DNA of 64,000 nucleotides from Promethearchaeota archaeon Loki_b32. GTDB taxonomy: Archaea > Asgardarchaeota > Lokiarchaeia > Sigyniarchaeales > SOKP01. The position numbers and the translations under genes were made by a program. Below, piece by piece: positions 43,755-52,021 of this stretch; the first letter of the stretch is position 1, and each line of letters opens with the position of its first letter. The DNA is taken from positions 70,509-134,508 of the forward strand of contig NJBH01000005.1 in assembly GCA_005223125.1 (NCBI GenBank), given 5' to 3'. A model generated the notes under the pieces. That model had not been told where the DNA came from and made no database searches. It saw nothing but the letters and a program-made list of their open reading frames with translations.

Positions 43755-45452
43755 TTAACTTTTTAAGATTTGATGGCTCTCTCTTAATTTCCTCCTAAAA
43801 ATTTTACCAACTACAGTCCGAGGCAATACATTTACAAATTCTACCTTACGAGGATATTTATAAGCAGCCATTTTTTCTTTTGACCATTCAATAATATCGA
43901 TTTCTGTAACTTTTTCTTTATATTCTGGTCTAAGAGCTATATATGCTTTTATGGTTTCTCCAATATTTGGATCGGGAGCGGAAACTACTCCCGCTTCTAA
44001 AATTCCTGGGTGTTCACATAATTTTTCTTCGACTTCTTTTGGCATAATCTTATACCCTTTGTATTTTATTATATCTTTTGTACGACCTTCGATATAAAAA
44101 TACCCTTCATCGTCCATTCTGGCAAGATCACCTGTTCTAAGCCACCCATCGACTATTGTTTCAGCAGTTTCTTCTGGCTTTTTCCAATATCCTTTCATGA
44201 TTTGGGGTCCTTTTATTAATATTTCTCCTATTTCGCCTGGAGGAAGTTCTTCTAATGAATCGGGATTCACAATTTTTACATCAGTATCAATAAGAGGAAT
44301 ACCGATACTTTCGATTATTATTTTAGGTAACCAAGTTGGGCTCATATGTGTTATTGCCGCGGTTTCTGTTAGCCCAAAACCTTGCCCAACTTTAAATCCA
44401 ACCACTTCTTCCCATTTTCTGTTTAATTCTGGAGACAATGCTGCTGACCCAGAAATTGCTGATTCAAGACTTGAAAGATCTCGATTTCTAAAATCAGGGG
44501 AGTTAACTAACATTTGAAACATAACTGGTACACCAATAAATATAGATGTTTTGTAGTATTCAATCGCTTCTAGAACTTCAGAAGCATTAAATGACTGGAA
44601 CATAACAAGCATCGTTGCTAGCACTGATGATGAAAGTAAGATTTGAAAACCAAAAGAGTGGCAAATAGGAAGAACTGTTAAAACTGTATTTTTACCATAT
44701 ATATCAATGTCTTCTACATCATCCTTTTTCAAACCATTTAAGCTCGCAAGAGAGCAAGCTACTAAATTATTATGTGTTAGCATAACTCCTTTCGGTAAAC
44801 CTGTTGTACCACCAGTATACAATAATGCTGCAATATCGTTCATTGGATCTATGTCCACTTCGGGAGGTTTTGGTGTCTTTCCACTTATAAACTCTTGGAA
44901 GGTGATAGTATCAGGTTTAGCTTCTTCTGTTCCAAGAAGAATAACGTTCTTAAATTCAATATCCTTTCTAACTTTCTTAATAACCCTGAAATTATTTTTG
45001 TGAACGAAAATAGTATCAATAATTCCAGCATCTTTAATAATATGTGTAACATCCACCTCTTTGAGAAGGGGGTTTATTGGAACTAAACTTGCGCCAGTTT
45101 CCATAATACCTAAACAACAGAATAAAAACTCAGGACAATTACTTGTCATAATCGCTACTCCATCTCCTTTTTTCACACCCGCCTCGTGTAAAGCATTTGC
45201 GATTCTGTCTGAAATATTGACAAGGTCTCGATATGTGTATTTTTTATCTTTCGGTTTATAATAAACACAAACATTATTAAGATATTTAGTAATTGTCCTT
45301 TTTAGATATTCATGCACCGGGATAGGATCAAATTTAATTGATTTTGGAATGTAGTCAGGCCTAAATTTTAACCAGGGACGATTTGGATTCTCGAGATAAG
45401 GAGATTCATTTTCGTAATCTAAATATGGTTCCCAATCTGAATAATCTTTCAT
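43755..45452 (-). CDS. AMP-binding acyl-CoA synthetase
   Basis: A 565-residue ANL-superfamily ligase of standard length. P-loop LLYTGGTTGLPKGVMLTHNN, A5 motif GFGLTETAAI, A7-A8 WLRTGDLARMDDEGYFYIEGRTKDIIK and the catalytic Lys in RTVVGKIFRR are all present. It activates a carboxylic acid (probably a fatty or aromatic acid) to the CoA thioester. Start ATG. It is single, convergent with the tetraspan gene. Confidence 0.92.
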   Translation of the reverse strand: MKDYSDWEPYLDYENESPYLENPNRPWLKFRPDYIPKSIKFDPIPVHEYLKRTITKYLNNVCVYYKPKDKKYTYRDLVNISDRIANALHEAGVKKGDGVAIMTSNCPEFLFCCLGIMETGASLVPINPLLKEVDVTHIIKDAGIIDTIFVHKNNFRVIKKVRKDIEFKNVILLGTEEAKPDTITFQEFISGKTPKPPEVDIDPMNDIAALLYTGGTTGLPKGVMLTHNNLVACSLASLNGLKKDDVEDIDIYGKNTVLTVLPICHSFGFQILLSSSVLATMLVMFQSFNASEVLEAIEYYKTSIFIGVPVMFQMLVNSPDFRNRDLSSLESAISGSAALSPELNRKWEEVVGFKVGQGFGLTETAAITHMSPTWLPKIIIESIGIPLIDTDVKIVNPDSLEELPPGEIGEILIKGPQIMKGYWKKPEETAETIVDGWLRTGDLARMDDEGYFYIEGRTKDIIKYKGYKIMPKEVEEKLCEHPGILEAGVVSAPDPNIGETIKAYIALRPEYKEKVTEIDIIEWSKEKMAAYKYPRKVEFVNVLPRTVVGKIFRRKLRESHQILKS

Positions 45453-45578
45453 AATAACTACCCCTAATATTCAAATTTACATATATTAAATCTTAAAATA
45501 TATAAACTCTAATATAAAAAATTCAATCTAAATATTTAAAAGTCTTCACTTATGAAAGAGACGGAATTGTAAATGAAA

Positions 45579-45920
45579 TTACATCCATGAAACTATTTTT
45601 TCTGATTCTACTAGAACGTCAACTAACTGATCATATCCAATACCTTTTACTTTATCATTTAGAGTTTTAGGGTCCATTCCTCTAGCTTTAATATCAGGTA
45701 TTAAAGCATAAACACTGATGGGCAGATTTAAAAGATTCCTTAGTTTTTCAGTTGTTAGTGTTCTTTTTGATGTGCCAATTACACCATCATGTAAAAAAAT
45801 TATTATCATATCGATATTTAATTGGGAATGTTCTTGTATGATCTCGAATAAAATATCGAATTTTGCATCATTGGTATGGCTAAAACCATACAAGTAAACA
45901 ATTTTTTTTTTTTCTTGCAT
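45579..45920 (-). CDS. dsrH: DsrH/TusB-like sulfur-relay subunit
   Basis: A 113-residue protein of DsrH/TusB size, with IIIFLHDGVIGTSK and VYALIPDIKARGM typical of the family. It is the last gene of a three-gene DsrE-DsrF-DsrH set. In known systems the hexamer DsrEFH/TusBCD carries persulfide for tRNA thiolation or sulfur oxidation. GGTGAT four bases before the ATG at 45920 decides this start over the upstream TTG/GTG. The usual DsrH cysteine is not obvious here. Confidence 0.8.
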   Translation of the reverse strand: MQEKKKIVYLYGFSHTNDAKFDILFEIIQEHSQLNIDMIIIFLHDGVIGTSKRTLTTEKLRNLLNLPISVYALIPDIKARGMDPKTLNDKVKGIGYDQLVDVLVESEKIVSWM

Positions 45921-45933
45921 TTCTATCACCAAA

Positions 45934-46302
45934 TCAATACTTAAAGCTCATATCAGCGTCTAAAATGAGCTGAGAAATTTCTTGAATATTTACAATTTTT
46001 AAATTTTCCTTTAAACTTAGATCATTAACTTCTAATCCTGCTATTTTTAATGCTTCATCATGAATTAGTATTTCAAGTTCAGAGAGTTCTATTAATCTCA
46101 TAACATTTGTAAATTTGTCCACGTTTAAGGCCTCTGGATTTAAATTCTTATCAAAAAAGTAAACAGCATCTTTTAAAATAATAACTTTTACATCCTCTAC
46201 ATCTCCTACTGCGAGGATTCCCGCAGCCATACGAATAGATTCTATTACCGAATTTTTGCCAAATGGAGATTCTTCACACATAATAACAACTGACTCGACC
46301 AT
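45934..46302 (-). CDS. dsrF: DsrF/TusC-like sulfur-relay subunit
   Basis: About 122 residues: VIMCEESPFGKNSVIESIRMAAG is the DsrF/TusC N-terminal pattern (x-x-P-Y/F-G-x-x-x-x-x-E-x-x-x-x-A). An ATG at 46311 overlaps the upstream stop as ATGA, but GGAGG sits better before the ATG at 46302 (nine-base spacing), used here. Thirteen bases separate it from dsrH. It is probably a structural partner in a DsrEFH-type heteromer. Confidence 0.8.
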   Translation of the reverse strand: MVESVVIMCEESPFGKNSVIESIRMAAGILAVGDVEDVKVIILKDAVYFFDKNLNPEALNVDKFTNVMRLIELSELEILIHDEALKIAGLEVNDLSLKENLKIVNIQEISQLILDADMSFKY

Positions 46303-46307
46303 TCCCC

Positions 46308-46676
46308 TCATCCTCCAGGACCAAAAAATATGACTTTATCGGATCTAGCAATTAAATCAGATAATCCGCCCAAACCTTCTCGATAAGCACCTTCAATAAA
46401 TTCTTCCTTTTTAATCCCAGTAAAACCAATCCAAGTACTGCAAGCTAAGAGTTCTATATTATAAACTTTACAAAAATTTTCAAGAAGATCTGATAAATTA
46501 CGATCAGAAGTACTCTTGATAATTCTCTTTTTAATATTATACACACCGCTGCCATAGAGAAATATTCCTAAAATTTTATGCCCTTTTTTAATTATAGCTT
46601 CACCTAAATTAAGTAAAGTATCCATAGCTTCATATTTATAGGGTTCTGCACATACGACAAAAGTAAATGATACCAT
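46308..46676 (-). CDS. dsrE: DsrE/TusD-like sulfur carrier subunit
   Basis: A 122-residue DsrE-fold protein and first gene of the set. Cys79 in LLACSTWIGFTG aligns with the active Cys78 of E. coli TusD that carries the persulfide. It ends GPGG-stop. Directly upstream (104 bases) lies arsM copy 1 in the same direction, so sulfur relay and arsenic methylation genes share a neighbourhood; co-transcription is uncertain because of a T run between them. Confidence 0.82.
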   Translation of the reverse strand: MVSFTFVVCAEPYKYEAMDTLLNLGEAIIKKGHKILGIFLYGSGVYNIKKRIIKSTSDRNLSDLLENFCKVYNIELLACSTWIGFTGIKKEEFIEGAYREGLGGLSDLIARSDKVIFFGPGG

Positions 46677-46765
46677 CTTGAATTATCTTTATATTTTAAT
46701 TTTTCGTTAGAATTAGAAATTTAATAATAAATTTAATTCTTATTTTAACAAAAAATAATAAAGTT

Positions 46766-46774
46766 AAAAAAAAA
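46766..46774 (-). terminator. T run after arsM copy 1
   Basis: On the minus strand a nine-base T tract follows the arsM stop by a few bases, a likely archaeal terminator separating arsM from the dsrE gene. Confidence 0.35.
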
Positions 46775-46780
46775 TGGACC

Positions 46781-47692
46781 TTATTTTAAAGGTTTTATAG
46801 CTTTAACATTTATACTTGTATTAGAAACATCTAATTCAGTAAAATCATTGAATGATTTAACTTGATCTCCCAAAAGTTCTTTAACATTTGGATCATTCAG
46901 CAAGAAATCAACTGTAGAGAAGTTGCTATCTTCAAGGATCTCAACCTCTTGAAATCCTGCCTTTTCAATTGCTTCTATATATTTATCTTTTAAAATCGCT
47001 CCACCTATACAACTGACATAAGCTTCTATATTAGATTTTATTTCTTCAGGGAGTTCCTTTAATAAAACTATGTCTGAAACCATAATCCTCCCTCCAGGCT
47101 TTAAGACTCGATAAGCTTCTCTAAACACTCTTTCTTTATCTGGCGCAAGGTTAATTACACAATTTGACATAATAAGATCAACTGAATTATCAGCAACCGG
47201 TAAATTTTCTATTTCGCCAAGTCTAAACTCAACATTATCAAAATTACCTTCTTTAGAATTTTTACGAGCTCTATCTATCATTGCAGGGGTCATATCTACT
47301 CCGATTACTTTTCCTGTTCTTCCTACACTGTTTGCAGCAATAAAGCAATCTAACCCTCCACCAGAACCAAGATCGAGAACAACTTCTCCCTCTTTTATAG
47401 AGGCATGAGCCGTTGGGTTCCCACATCCTGCGCCTAGATTTGCTCCTTTAGGAATACTTTTAAGATCATCTTCAGTATATCCTAAGTGAGCACTATAATT
47501 CTTCATAAAATCTTCAATCTTATCAGCAGGAATTGCGATTGGGGCACAAGTACCCGTCCCACAAGAACTTGATGAAATATTTTCTGAATTTGTAGAGGGA
47601 CTGCAACAACTTGAACCCCTAGATCTTGTAGCTACTTTACCATATGCTTCTCTTACAATTTTCTTTATCTTATTATCTTCTAATTCAACCAT
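46781..47692 (-). CDS. arsM: Arsenite S-adenosylmethionine methyltransferase (copy 1)
   Basis: A 303-residue ArsM. SAM motif VLDLGSGGGLDCF, GVDMTPAMIDRAR and FRLGEIENLPVAD are typical, and the three As-binding cysteines are present (GAGCGNP, SNCVINL, SCIGGA). It has an extra cysteine-rich N-terminus (SSCCSPS, Cys44 and Cys49). It methylates As(III) with SAM and thiol reductant. Start ATG with GAGGTAAAAAAT upstream. A paralogue lies 200 bases upstream in the same orientation. Confidence 0.92.
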   Translation of the reverse strand: MVELEDNKIKKIVREAYGKVATRSRGSSCCSPSTNSENISSSSCGTGTCAPIAIPADKIEDFMKNYSAHLGYTEDDLKSIPKGANLGAGCGNPTAHASIKEGEVVLDLGSGGGLDCFIAANSVGRTGKVIGVDMTPAMIDRARKNSKEGNFDNVEFRLGEIENLPVADNSVDLIMSNCVINLAPDKERVFREAYRVLKPGGRIMVSDIVLLKELPEEIKSNIEAYVSCIGGAILKDKYIEAIEKAGFQEVEILEDSNFSTVDFLLNDPNVKELLGDQVKSFNDFTELDVSNTSINVKAIKPLK

Positions 47693-47717
47693 ATTTTTTA
47701 CCTCTATCCTATTATTT

Positions 47718-47846
47718 CTATTTTATACCTTTAAATAGGCAGTAGCCCAATGTTCCATTAAGAACTACTTCCAAAAATTTTCTTTGATTTTCAAGTGCTT
47801 TATTTACTCCTTCTTGAACATATTCATTAGTGATTTTATCTCTTTG
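47718..47846 (-). pseudogene. Unrecognised 42-codon coding-like segment between the arsM genes
   Basis: A minus-strand open segment bounded by stops, with protein-like composition (VQEGVNKALENQRKFLEVVL then GYCLFKGIK). No ATG or GTG opens it; in-frame ATC-ACT-AAT-GAA and an internal TTG are the only candidates. It may be the remnant of a gene or a small gene with an unusual start. No family recognised. Confidence 0.3.
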
Positions 47847-47896
47847 TTATTTTAAATTTTTAAAAAAAAGAATAATAGTAAAATAAAATTTTATTT

Positions 47897-48745
47897 CTAG
47901 ATATCTTTAGGTTTATATGCCTTAACTTTCAAACTTATCCCTGCCTCACCAAAATTTCGAATTTCTTCTATTTGTTCAGGAGTCAAGTCTAATTTTTCCT
48001 TGAATTCAAGTAAATTATGATCTGATATCATGAATTTGATTGGAAAATAAGATTCTCCAACTATTTCAACATTTTGAAATCCCGTTTCTTGAATGATTCT
48101 TATATAATCTTCTCTTAATAGTGCTCCTGCTACACAGCCAATATATGCTTCTAAATTTTGCTTTAATAGATAGGGTAATTCTTCCATTAAAACAATATCA
48201 GAAATCAATATCCTTCCACCTGGTTTTAAAACACGATAAGTTTCCTTAAAAACCTTTTCTTTTTCAGGAGAAAGGTTGATAACACAGTTAGAAATCACAA
48301 GATCAGCAACATTATCAGCAACAGGTAAATTTTCAATTTCACCAAGTCGGAATTCTACGTTTTTATAATCTTCTTTTCTTGCATTTTCTCGAGCTGTATC
48401 AATCATCTGAGGTGTCATATCTACACCAATTACTTGGCCATTTTTTCCTACTTTATTTGCTGCTAGAAAACAATCAAATCCGGTACCTGAACCAAGATCA
48501 ACAATAGTTTCGCCTTCCTTTATAGAAGCAAGTGCAATTGGATTTCCACACCCTAAACCTACTGTACCTTGAGGAACATTTTTAATTTCCTCTTCTGAAT
48601 ATCCGATTTTAGTACTATAATTTTGTGCTGTCTTAATTGAATTCGTCGAAGAGCAACCACAAGCATAACTCTTTGCACGATCTGCTGTTTTACCGTATTG
48701 CTCTCTTACAATTTTTCGTATTTCTTGAGTATCTAATTCTACCAT
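47897..48745 (-). CDS. arsM: Arsenite S-adenosylmethionine methyltransferase (copy 2)
   Basis: A 282-residue ArsM paralogue: VDLGSGTGFDCF, GVDMTPQMIDTAR, and the three family cysteines (GLGCGNP, SNCVINL, GCVAGA). Its N-terminal cysteine patch is shorter (YACGCSS). The ATG at 48745 has GGAGTGTGGT upstream and replaces an in-frame TTG six codons earlier. Tandem palindromes lie 80-110 bases upstream. The two copies share the same opening (MVELxxxxIxKIVRExYGK), so they arose by duplication. Confidence 0.92.
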   Translation of the reverse strand: MVELDTQEIRKIVREQYGKTADRAKSYACGCSSTNSIKTAQNYSTKIGYSEEEIKNVPQGTVGLGCGNPIALASIKEGETIVDLGSGTGFDCFLAANKVGKNGQVIGVDMTPQMIDTARENARKEDYKNVEFRLGEIENLPVADNVADLVISNCVINLSPEKEKVFKETYRVLKPGGRILISDIVLMEELPYLLKQNLEAYIGCVAGALLREDYIRIIQETGFQNVEIVGESYFPIKFMISDHNLLEFKEKLDLTPEQIEEIRNFGEAGISLKVKAYKPKDI

Positions 48746-48824
48746 TTTTTTACCACACTCCAATTCAATAATTATTTTTTATAATTTTATTCAATTATAA
48801 ATAATCAACTATAGAATATAAAGG

Positions 48825-48858
48825 TTCCGAACATTTCGGATCCGAACTATTTCTGAAA
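48825..48858. promoter_or_regulatory. Tandem palindromic operator upstream of arsM copy 2
   Basis: TCCGAA-CAT-TTCGGA (48826-48840) is followed at once by TCCGAA-CTAT-TTCTGA (48841-48856). Two inverted repeats lie in direct tandem, sharing an internal perfect palindrome TTCGGATCCGAA. The site lies between arsM and the MarR gene and is a good candidate for MarR binding. Confidence 0.55.
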
Positions 48859-48885
48859 ATAAAAAAGCTATTTCAAATAATGAAA

Positions 48886-49371
48886 TCAAGCTTGATATAC
48901 GTCCATCTCATTCATTTCAAATGAATTATCTAATTTTTTCAGAAGATGGACCAGGTATTTAATCTCTTCAGCTTCAAAACCACCACAACAATCCTTTACA
49001 ACAATCTTAATAGGTCGAGGTAGAGATTTTAAATTTTTTCCTTTTTCAGTAAGTTTTACTAAAAGACTTCGTCTATCATTTGGATTTGATTCTCGTGTTA
49101 CTAGATTATTTTTTTCCATAGTATCAACAATCCCTGTTATTGTTGATTGAGAACAACAATATGCTAAAGCTAGCATTTTAAATGGTTTTTCATCTGATTT
49201 CCAGAGTTCTTGTAGGATTGAGTATTGAGGAGGAGTGAGATTTGATTCCTTAATAACACGACGTTGTAATTTTTTATATTTTTTATTAATTCTATTGATC
49301 AATTCGAAGATCTCTGAAAAATAAATTATTTCTACATCATCATCGTTGCTTTCAATATTAAGTTCAGTCAT
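48886..49371 (-). CDS. MarR-family regulator with two vicinal cysteine pairs
   Basis: A 161-residue winged-helix MarR protein: QYSILQELW, TITGIVDTMEKNNLVTRESNPNDRRSLLVKLTEKG. Cys72-Cys73 sit in the recognition-helix region and Cys128-Cys129 in the dimerisation region. Vicinal cysteines are well suited to As(III) or persulfide sensing, and the gene lies directly upstream of arsM in the same direction. The start is the ATG at 49371, not the TTG five codons earlier. Sensing function is inferred from context. Confidence 0.85.
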   Translation of the reverse strand: MTELNIESNDDDVEIIYFSEIFELINRINKKYKKLQRRVIKESNLTPPQYSILQELWKSDEKPFKMLALAYCCSQSTITGIVDTMEKNNLVTRESNPNDRRSLLVKLTEKGKNLKSLPRPIKIVVKDCCGGFEAEEIKYLVHLLKKLDNSFEMNEMDVYQA

Positions 49372-49573
49372 TATATTTTTTACCAAATTATTAGGATATT
49401 AATTATTTACTTCCTTAATATATTAATAATTTTATAATTTATTATTGTTTCGCTTTATTTATGATAAATAAAAAAAGAATTGGTAGTTTCACCTAATATA
49501 TATTAAACTATTGATTAAAATTTAAGTGGAAAATAATATCTTTCTCTTTCAAATAGATGGTATTGAACTCAAA

Positions 49574-50188
49574 ATGAAAAATCCCTATGATATCTGTATT
49601 TGGAAAGATACTGCAGAGTGTGGAACTTGCCCAATTAATGGTAAACTAATATGCCACTTTCATAGAAAATATTTGTTTAGTTTTATTGGATTCTTTTTTG
49701 CTTTTGCTGTTACTGCTTTTATCGGGGTTATAATAGCAGGTTACGGTTGGTTTTTATTGGGTTGGGTTGGTTTTTGGTTATTTTTCTTTGAATTTTGGGA
49801 AATTCGAATTCTGTGTAGCCATTGTCCCTACTACGCTGAAAAAGGGAAAACATTACATTGTATTGCTAATTATAGCAGCTTTAAACTCTGGAAATATCAC
49901 CCTGAACCTATGAATTTATCCGAGAAAATCCAATTGTTAATTGGTTTTATTATTCTTATTGGATATCCTTTAATTTTTTTGATGATCGGTGGTCAATTTA
50001 TCTTTTTAATAATTACAATTATCGAAATTTTCATTTTTTTTGGCTTTTTAATAGTAAAAAGGTGTGGAAATTGTTTGAATTTCTCGTGTCCTTTCAATCG
50101 TGTAAAAAAAGAATGTGTTGATATTTTTCTAAAAAAAAATCCAGTAATGAGAAAAGCTTGGGAAGATAAAGGGTATAAAACAGATTAA
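49574..50188 (+). CDS. Cysteine-rich membrane protein, unknown
   Basis: About 204 residues with four hydrophobic stretches. Cysteines cluster at three cytoplasmic positions: an N-terminal C-x8-C-x2-C-x6-C (CIWKDTAECGTCP), a central CSHCPYY and a C-terminal RCGNCLNFSCPF. These could bind metal or an Fe-S cluster. A GTG at 49526 would add 16 residues; the ATG precedes the cysteine motif directly. It is divergent from the MarR gene, so it might share its regulation. Family not recognised. Confidence 0.65.
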   Translation: MKNPYDICIWKDTAECGTCPINGKLICHFHRKYLFSFIGFFFAFAVTAFIGVIIAGYGWFLLGWVGFWLFFFEFWEIRILCSHCPYYAEKGKTLHCIANYSSFKLWKYHPEPMNLSEKIQLLIGFIILIGYPLIFLMIGGQFIFLIITIIEIFIFFGFLIVKRCGNCLNFSCPFNRVKKECVDIFLKKNPVMRKAWEDKGYKTD

Positions 50189-50233
50189 TTTAGAAAAATT
50201 AATATAAAAAAAAGTCTAAAATTTGTTCTTTAA

Positions 50234-50689
50234 TTATATTTTTATTTTTATAGCTATTATTTCTCCAGTTACATATTCTATTTCTTTAACGAAAAGCGAG
50301 CAGGATACAGTTATTTTTCGTTCTTTCATTTCCTTTATTCGTGCTCGAAAGACCCACGGTTTATTCAATGGTGTTGGTTTTAAGAATTTCACAAATAACG
50401 AACCGGTTGCATATGCGATTGGAGGATCGGTACCTTCCTCTCGACCTTCTGCTCTGTGAGCTGCTGAAGCAGCAGTATTAAGACAGTGACAATCAAGAAT
50501 AGTTGCTATTATTCCTCCACATCCTCTACCAGGATATGCACAGTGATATCTTTTTGGTTTCCAAGTACAGACACATTCATCTCCTTCCCAATAGCTTTTG
50601 ATTTGTAATCCATGTTCATTATTCTTACCACATCCCCAACAGTAGTTTCCCATATCAGGCCATTTATCTTGAATGGCTTTATTTTCCAT
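50234..50689 (-). CDS. Hotdog-fold thioesterase-like protein
   Basis: A 151-residue protein of the PaaI/4HBT hotdog type: NYCWGCGKNNEHGLQIKSYW opening, GGIIATILDCHCLNTAA central helix and LFVKFLKPTPLNKPW strand. The N-terminal C-x2-C and Cys/His-rich C-H-C patches are common in a subset of such proteins. It probably hydrolyses an acyl-CoA; the family is broad. Start ATG. Confidence 0.82.
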   Translation of the reverse strand: MENKAIQDKWPDMGNYCWGCGKNNEHGLQIKSYWEGDECVCTWKPKRYHCAYPGRGCGGIIATILDCHCLNTAASAAHRAEGREEGTDPPIAYATGSLFVKFLKPTPLNKPWVFRARIKEMKERKITVSCSLFVKEIEYVTGEIIAIKIKI

Positions 50690-50818
50690 ATAAAATTCTC
50701 CTTTTTTTTTACTTTTTCATAAAATCTATTGAATTTCATTAATAAATTTTTTTGATAGAAACGTCAATTTTTAATTAAATAAAAAGATTATTTAACTCTT
50801 ATGGGATTTATTGATTTC

Positions 50819-51448
50819 TTATAATGCAAATTCCTGACCTATTGAGAGAAATTTTGAATTAATACCATTATCAACAAGATACTCTGTTAATTTTTTTGCT
50901 TCATTCTCCTTTTCATAGTTAAAATGATATGGTATTGTTATTTTTGGGTGTATAATTCTAAGAAATTCTAAATAATCATTAAAATTTGACTCAAAACAAG
51001 CAACAAAACACAGATCGATACTTTCATCTATAGATTTTAATTGATCTGAAAATTCAGCTGAATCAGCTGTGTGTAGAATTTTTTTGTTTTCAATAGTAAA
51101 TAAATAAGCAACACAACCTTCTGCTTTCCAACATTTATTTTCAAAAACCTCTACAAATCCATCGTTCAAATTAATTCTTGAATTCGGTTGAATAAGGGTA
51201 AAATCAATATTTAATTCTTCATAAACACACAACGGACCAAAAATCTCCAGTTCTTTATCTTCTTTCTTATAATTATTCAAAATTTCTTTTAATTTTTCTT
51301 GAGAGACGTGATCTGAATGATGATGTGTTAAAAAGACCTTTTCGATTCCTTTTTGTGGCGCAGATAAAAATACTGGATCAATGATAATATGATCTTGTTT
51401 ACTGATAATTTCTATACATGCATTTCCTAAAAATTGAATATTAACCAT
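50819..51448 (-). CDS. UlaG-like metallo-beta-lactamase-fold hydrolase
   Basis: A 209-residue MBL-fold protein: FLGNACIEI, IIIDPVF, then TTH-like FLTHHHSDHVSQEKL (H-x-H-x-D-H) and HTADSAEF. Short UlaG-like proteins of this kind act on phosphoesters or lactones, substrate unknown. Start ATG with GGTGAT nine bases upstream. Divergent from the SH3 protein. Confidence 0.85.
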   Translation of the reverse strand: MVNIQFLGNACIEIISKQDHIIIDPVFLSAPQKGIEKVFLTHHHSDHVSQEKLKEILNNYKKEDKELEIFGPLCVYEELNIDFTLIQPNSRINLNDGFVEVFENKCWKAEGCVAYLFTIENKKILHTADSAEFSDQLKSIDESIDLCFVACFESNFNDYLEFLRIIHPKITIPYHFNYEKENEAKKLTEYLVDNGINSKFLSIGQEFAL

Positions 51449-51611
51449 ATATTATATCACCATAAATTTAGATTTATATCGTTCTTGAAATTTTATTAGG
51501 ATTTTGAAAAGTTAAGATGATTATTAATAAAAAAATATTTTTTTTATTCTTTTGAAGTTTACTTTTATACTATAATTTAAGTTTTCGACATACTTAATAA
51601 TCAAGATAATT

Positions 51612-51965
51612 ATGAAAGAAAAAAAATGCCGAGTTAAGGAGGATTATAATTCTCCTTACACAGAACCACTCCTGATTACTAAAGGAGAAATATTATCAAT
51701 TGGAGAGAAAGAAAGTGAATGGTCAGGATGGATTTGGTGTACTAATAAAGAAGGAAAAAGCAGGTGGGTGCCTGAAAATTATCTTGAAATTCATGGAAAT
51801 ACAGGTAAAGCAAACCAGGATTATAATGCAACAGAACTTACTGTTTCTATTGGAGAAGAATTAATCATTGAAGAAGAGGAAGCTGATTGGTTCTGGGTTA
51901 CAAATCAGCAAGGAAAAAGCGGTTGGGTTCCTATTAAAAATGTTCAAATAATTAATAAAATATGA
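51612..51965 (+). CDS. Tandem SH3-domain protein
   Basis: A 117-residue protein made only of two SH3 domains. Each has the ALYDY-like start (KEDYNSPYTEPL; NQDYNATEL), the acidic RT-loop/n-Src stretch, the Trp (WIWCTNKEGKSRW; WFWVTNQQGKSGW) and the WVPxNY-like end (WVPENYLEI; WVPIKNVQI). No linker, catalytic domain or signal. It most likely binds proline-rich or peptide ligands. Start ATG; same strand as the next MBL gene. Confidence 0.8.
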   Translation: MKEKKCRVKEDYNSPYTEPLLITKGEILSIGEKESEWSGWIWCTNKEGKSRWVPENYLEIHGNTGKANQDYNATELTVSIGEELIIEEEEADWFWVTNQQGKSGWVPIKNVQIINKI

Positions 51966-52021
51966 AATTTTAGATAAAACAAAATTGCTAAATATTTTAC
52001 CTTTGAAAAGTCAATAGAATC

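Noticed and set aside
43897-45261. Plus-strand frames opposite the acyl-CoA synthetase
   Set aside because: Shadows of a clearly conserved ANL enzyme; no SD and biased composition.
49415-49426. TTAATATATTAA palindrome upstream of the MarR gene
   Set aside because: Consists only of A and T in an AT-rich spacer, so chance is a sufficient explanation.
50509-50739. 76-codon minus-strand frame overlapping the hotdog gene start
   Set aside because: Out of frame with the conserved hotdog protein and without family features.
51524-51548. A/T near-palindrome between the UlaG-like and SH3 genes
   Set aside because: Long A and T runs in a divergent promoter region; no specific pairing beyond homopolymers.
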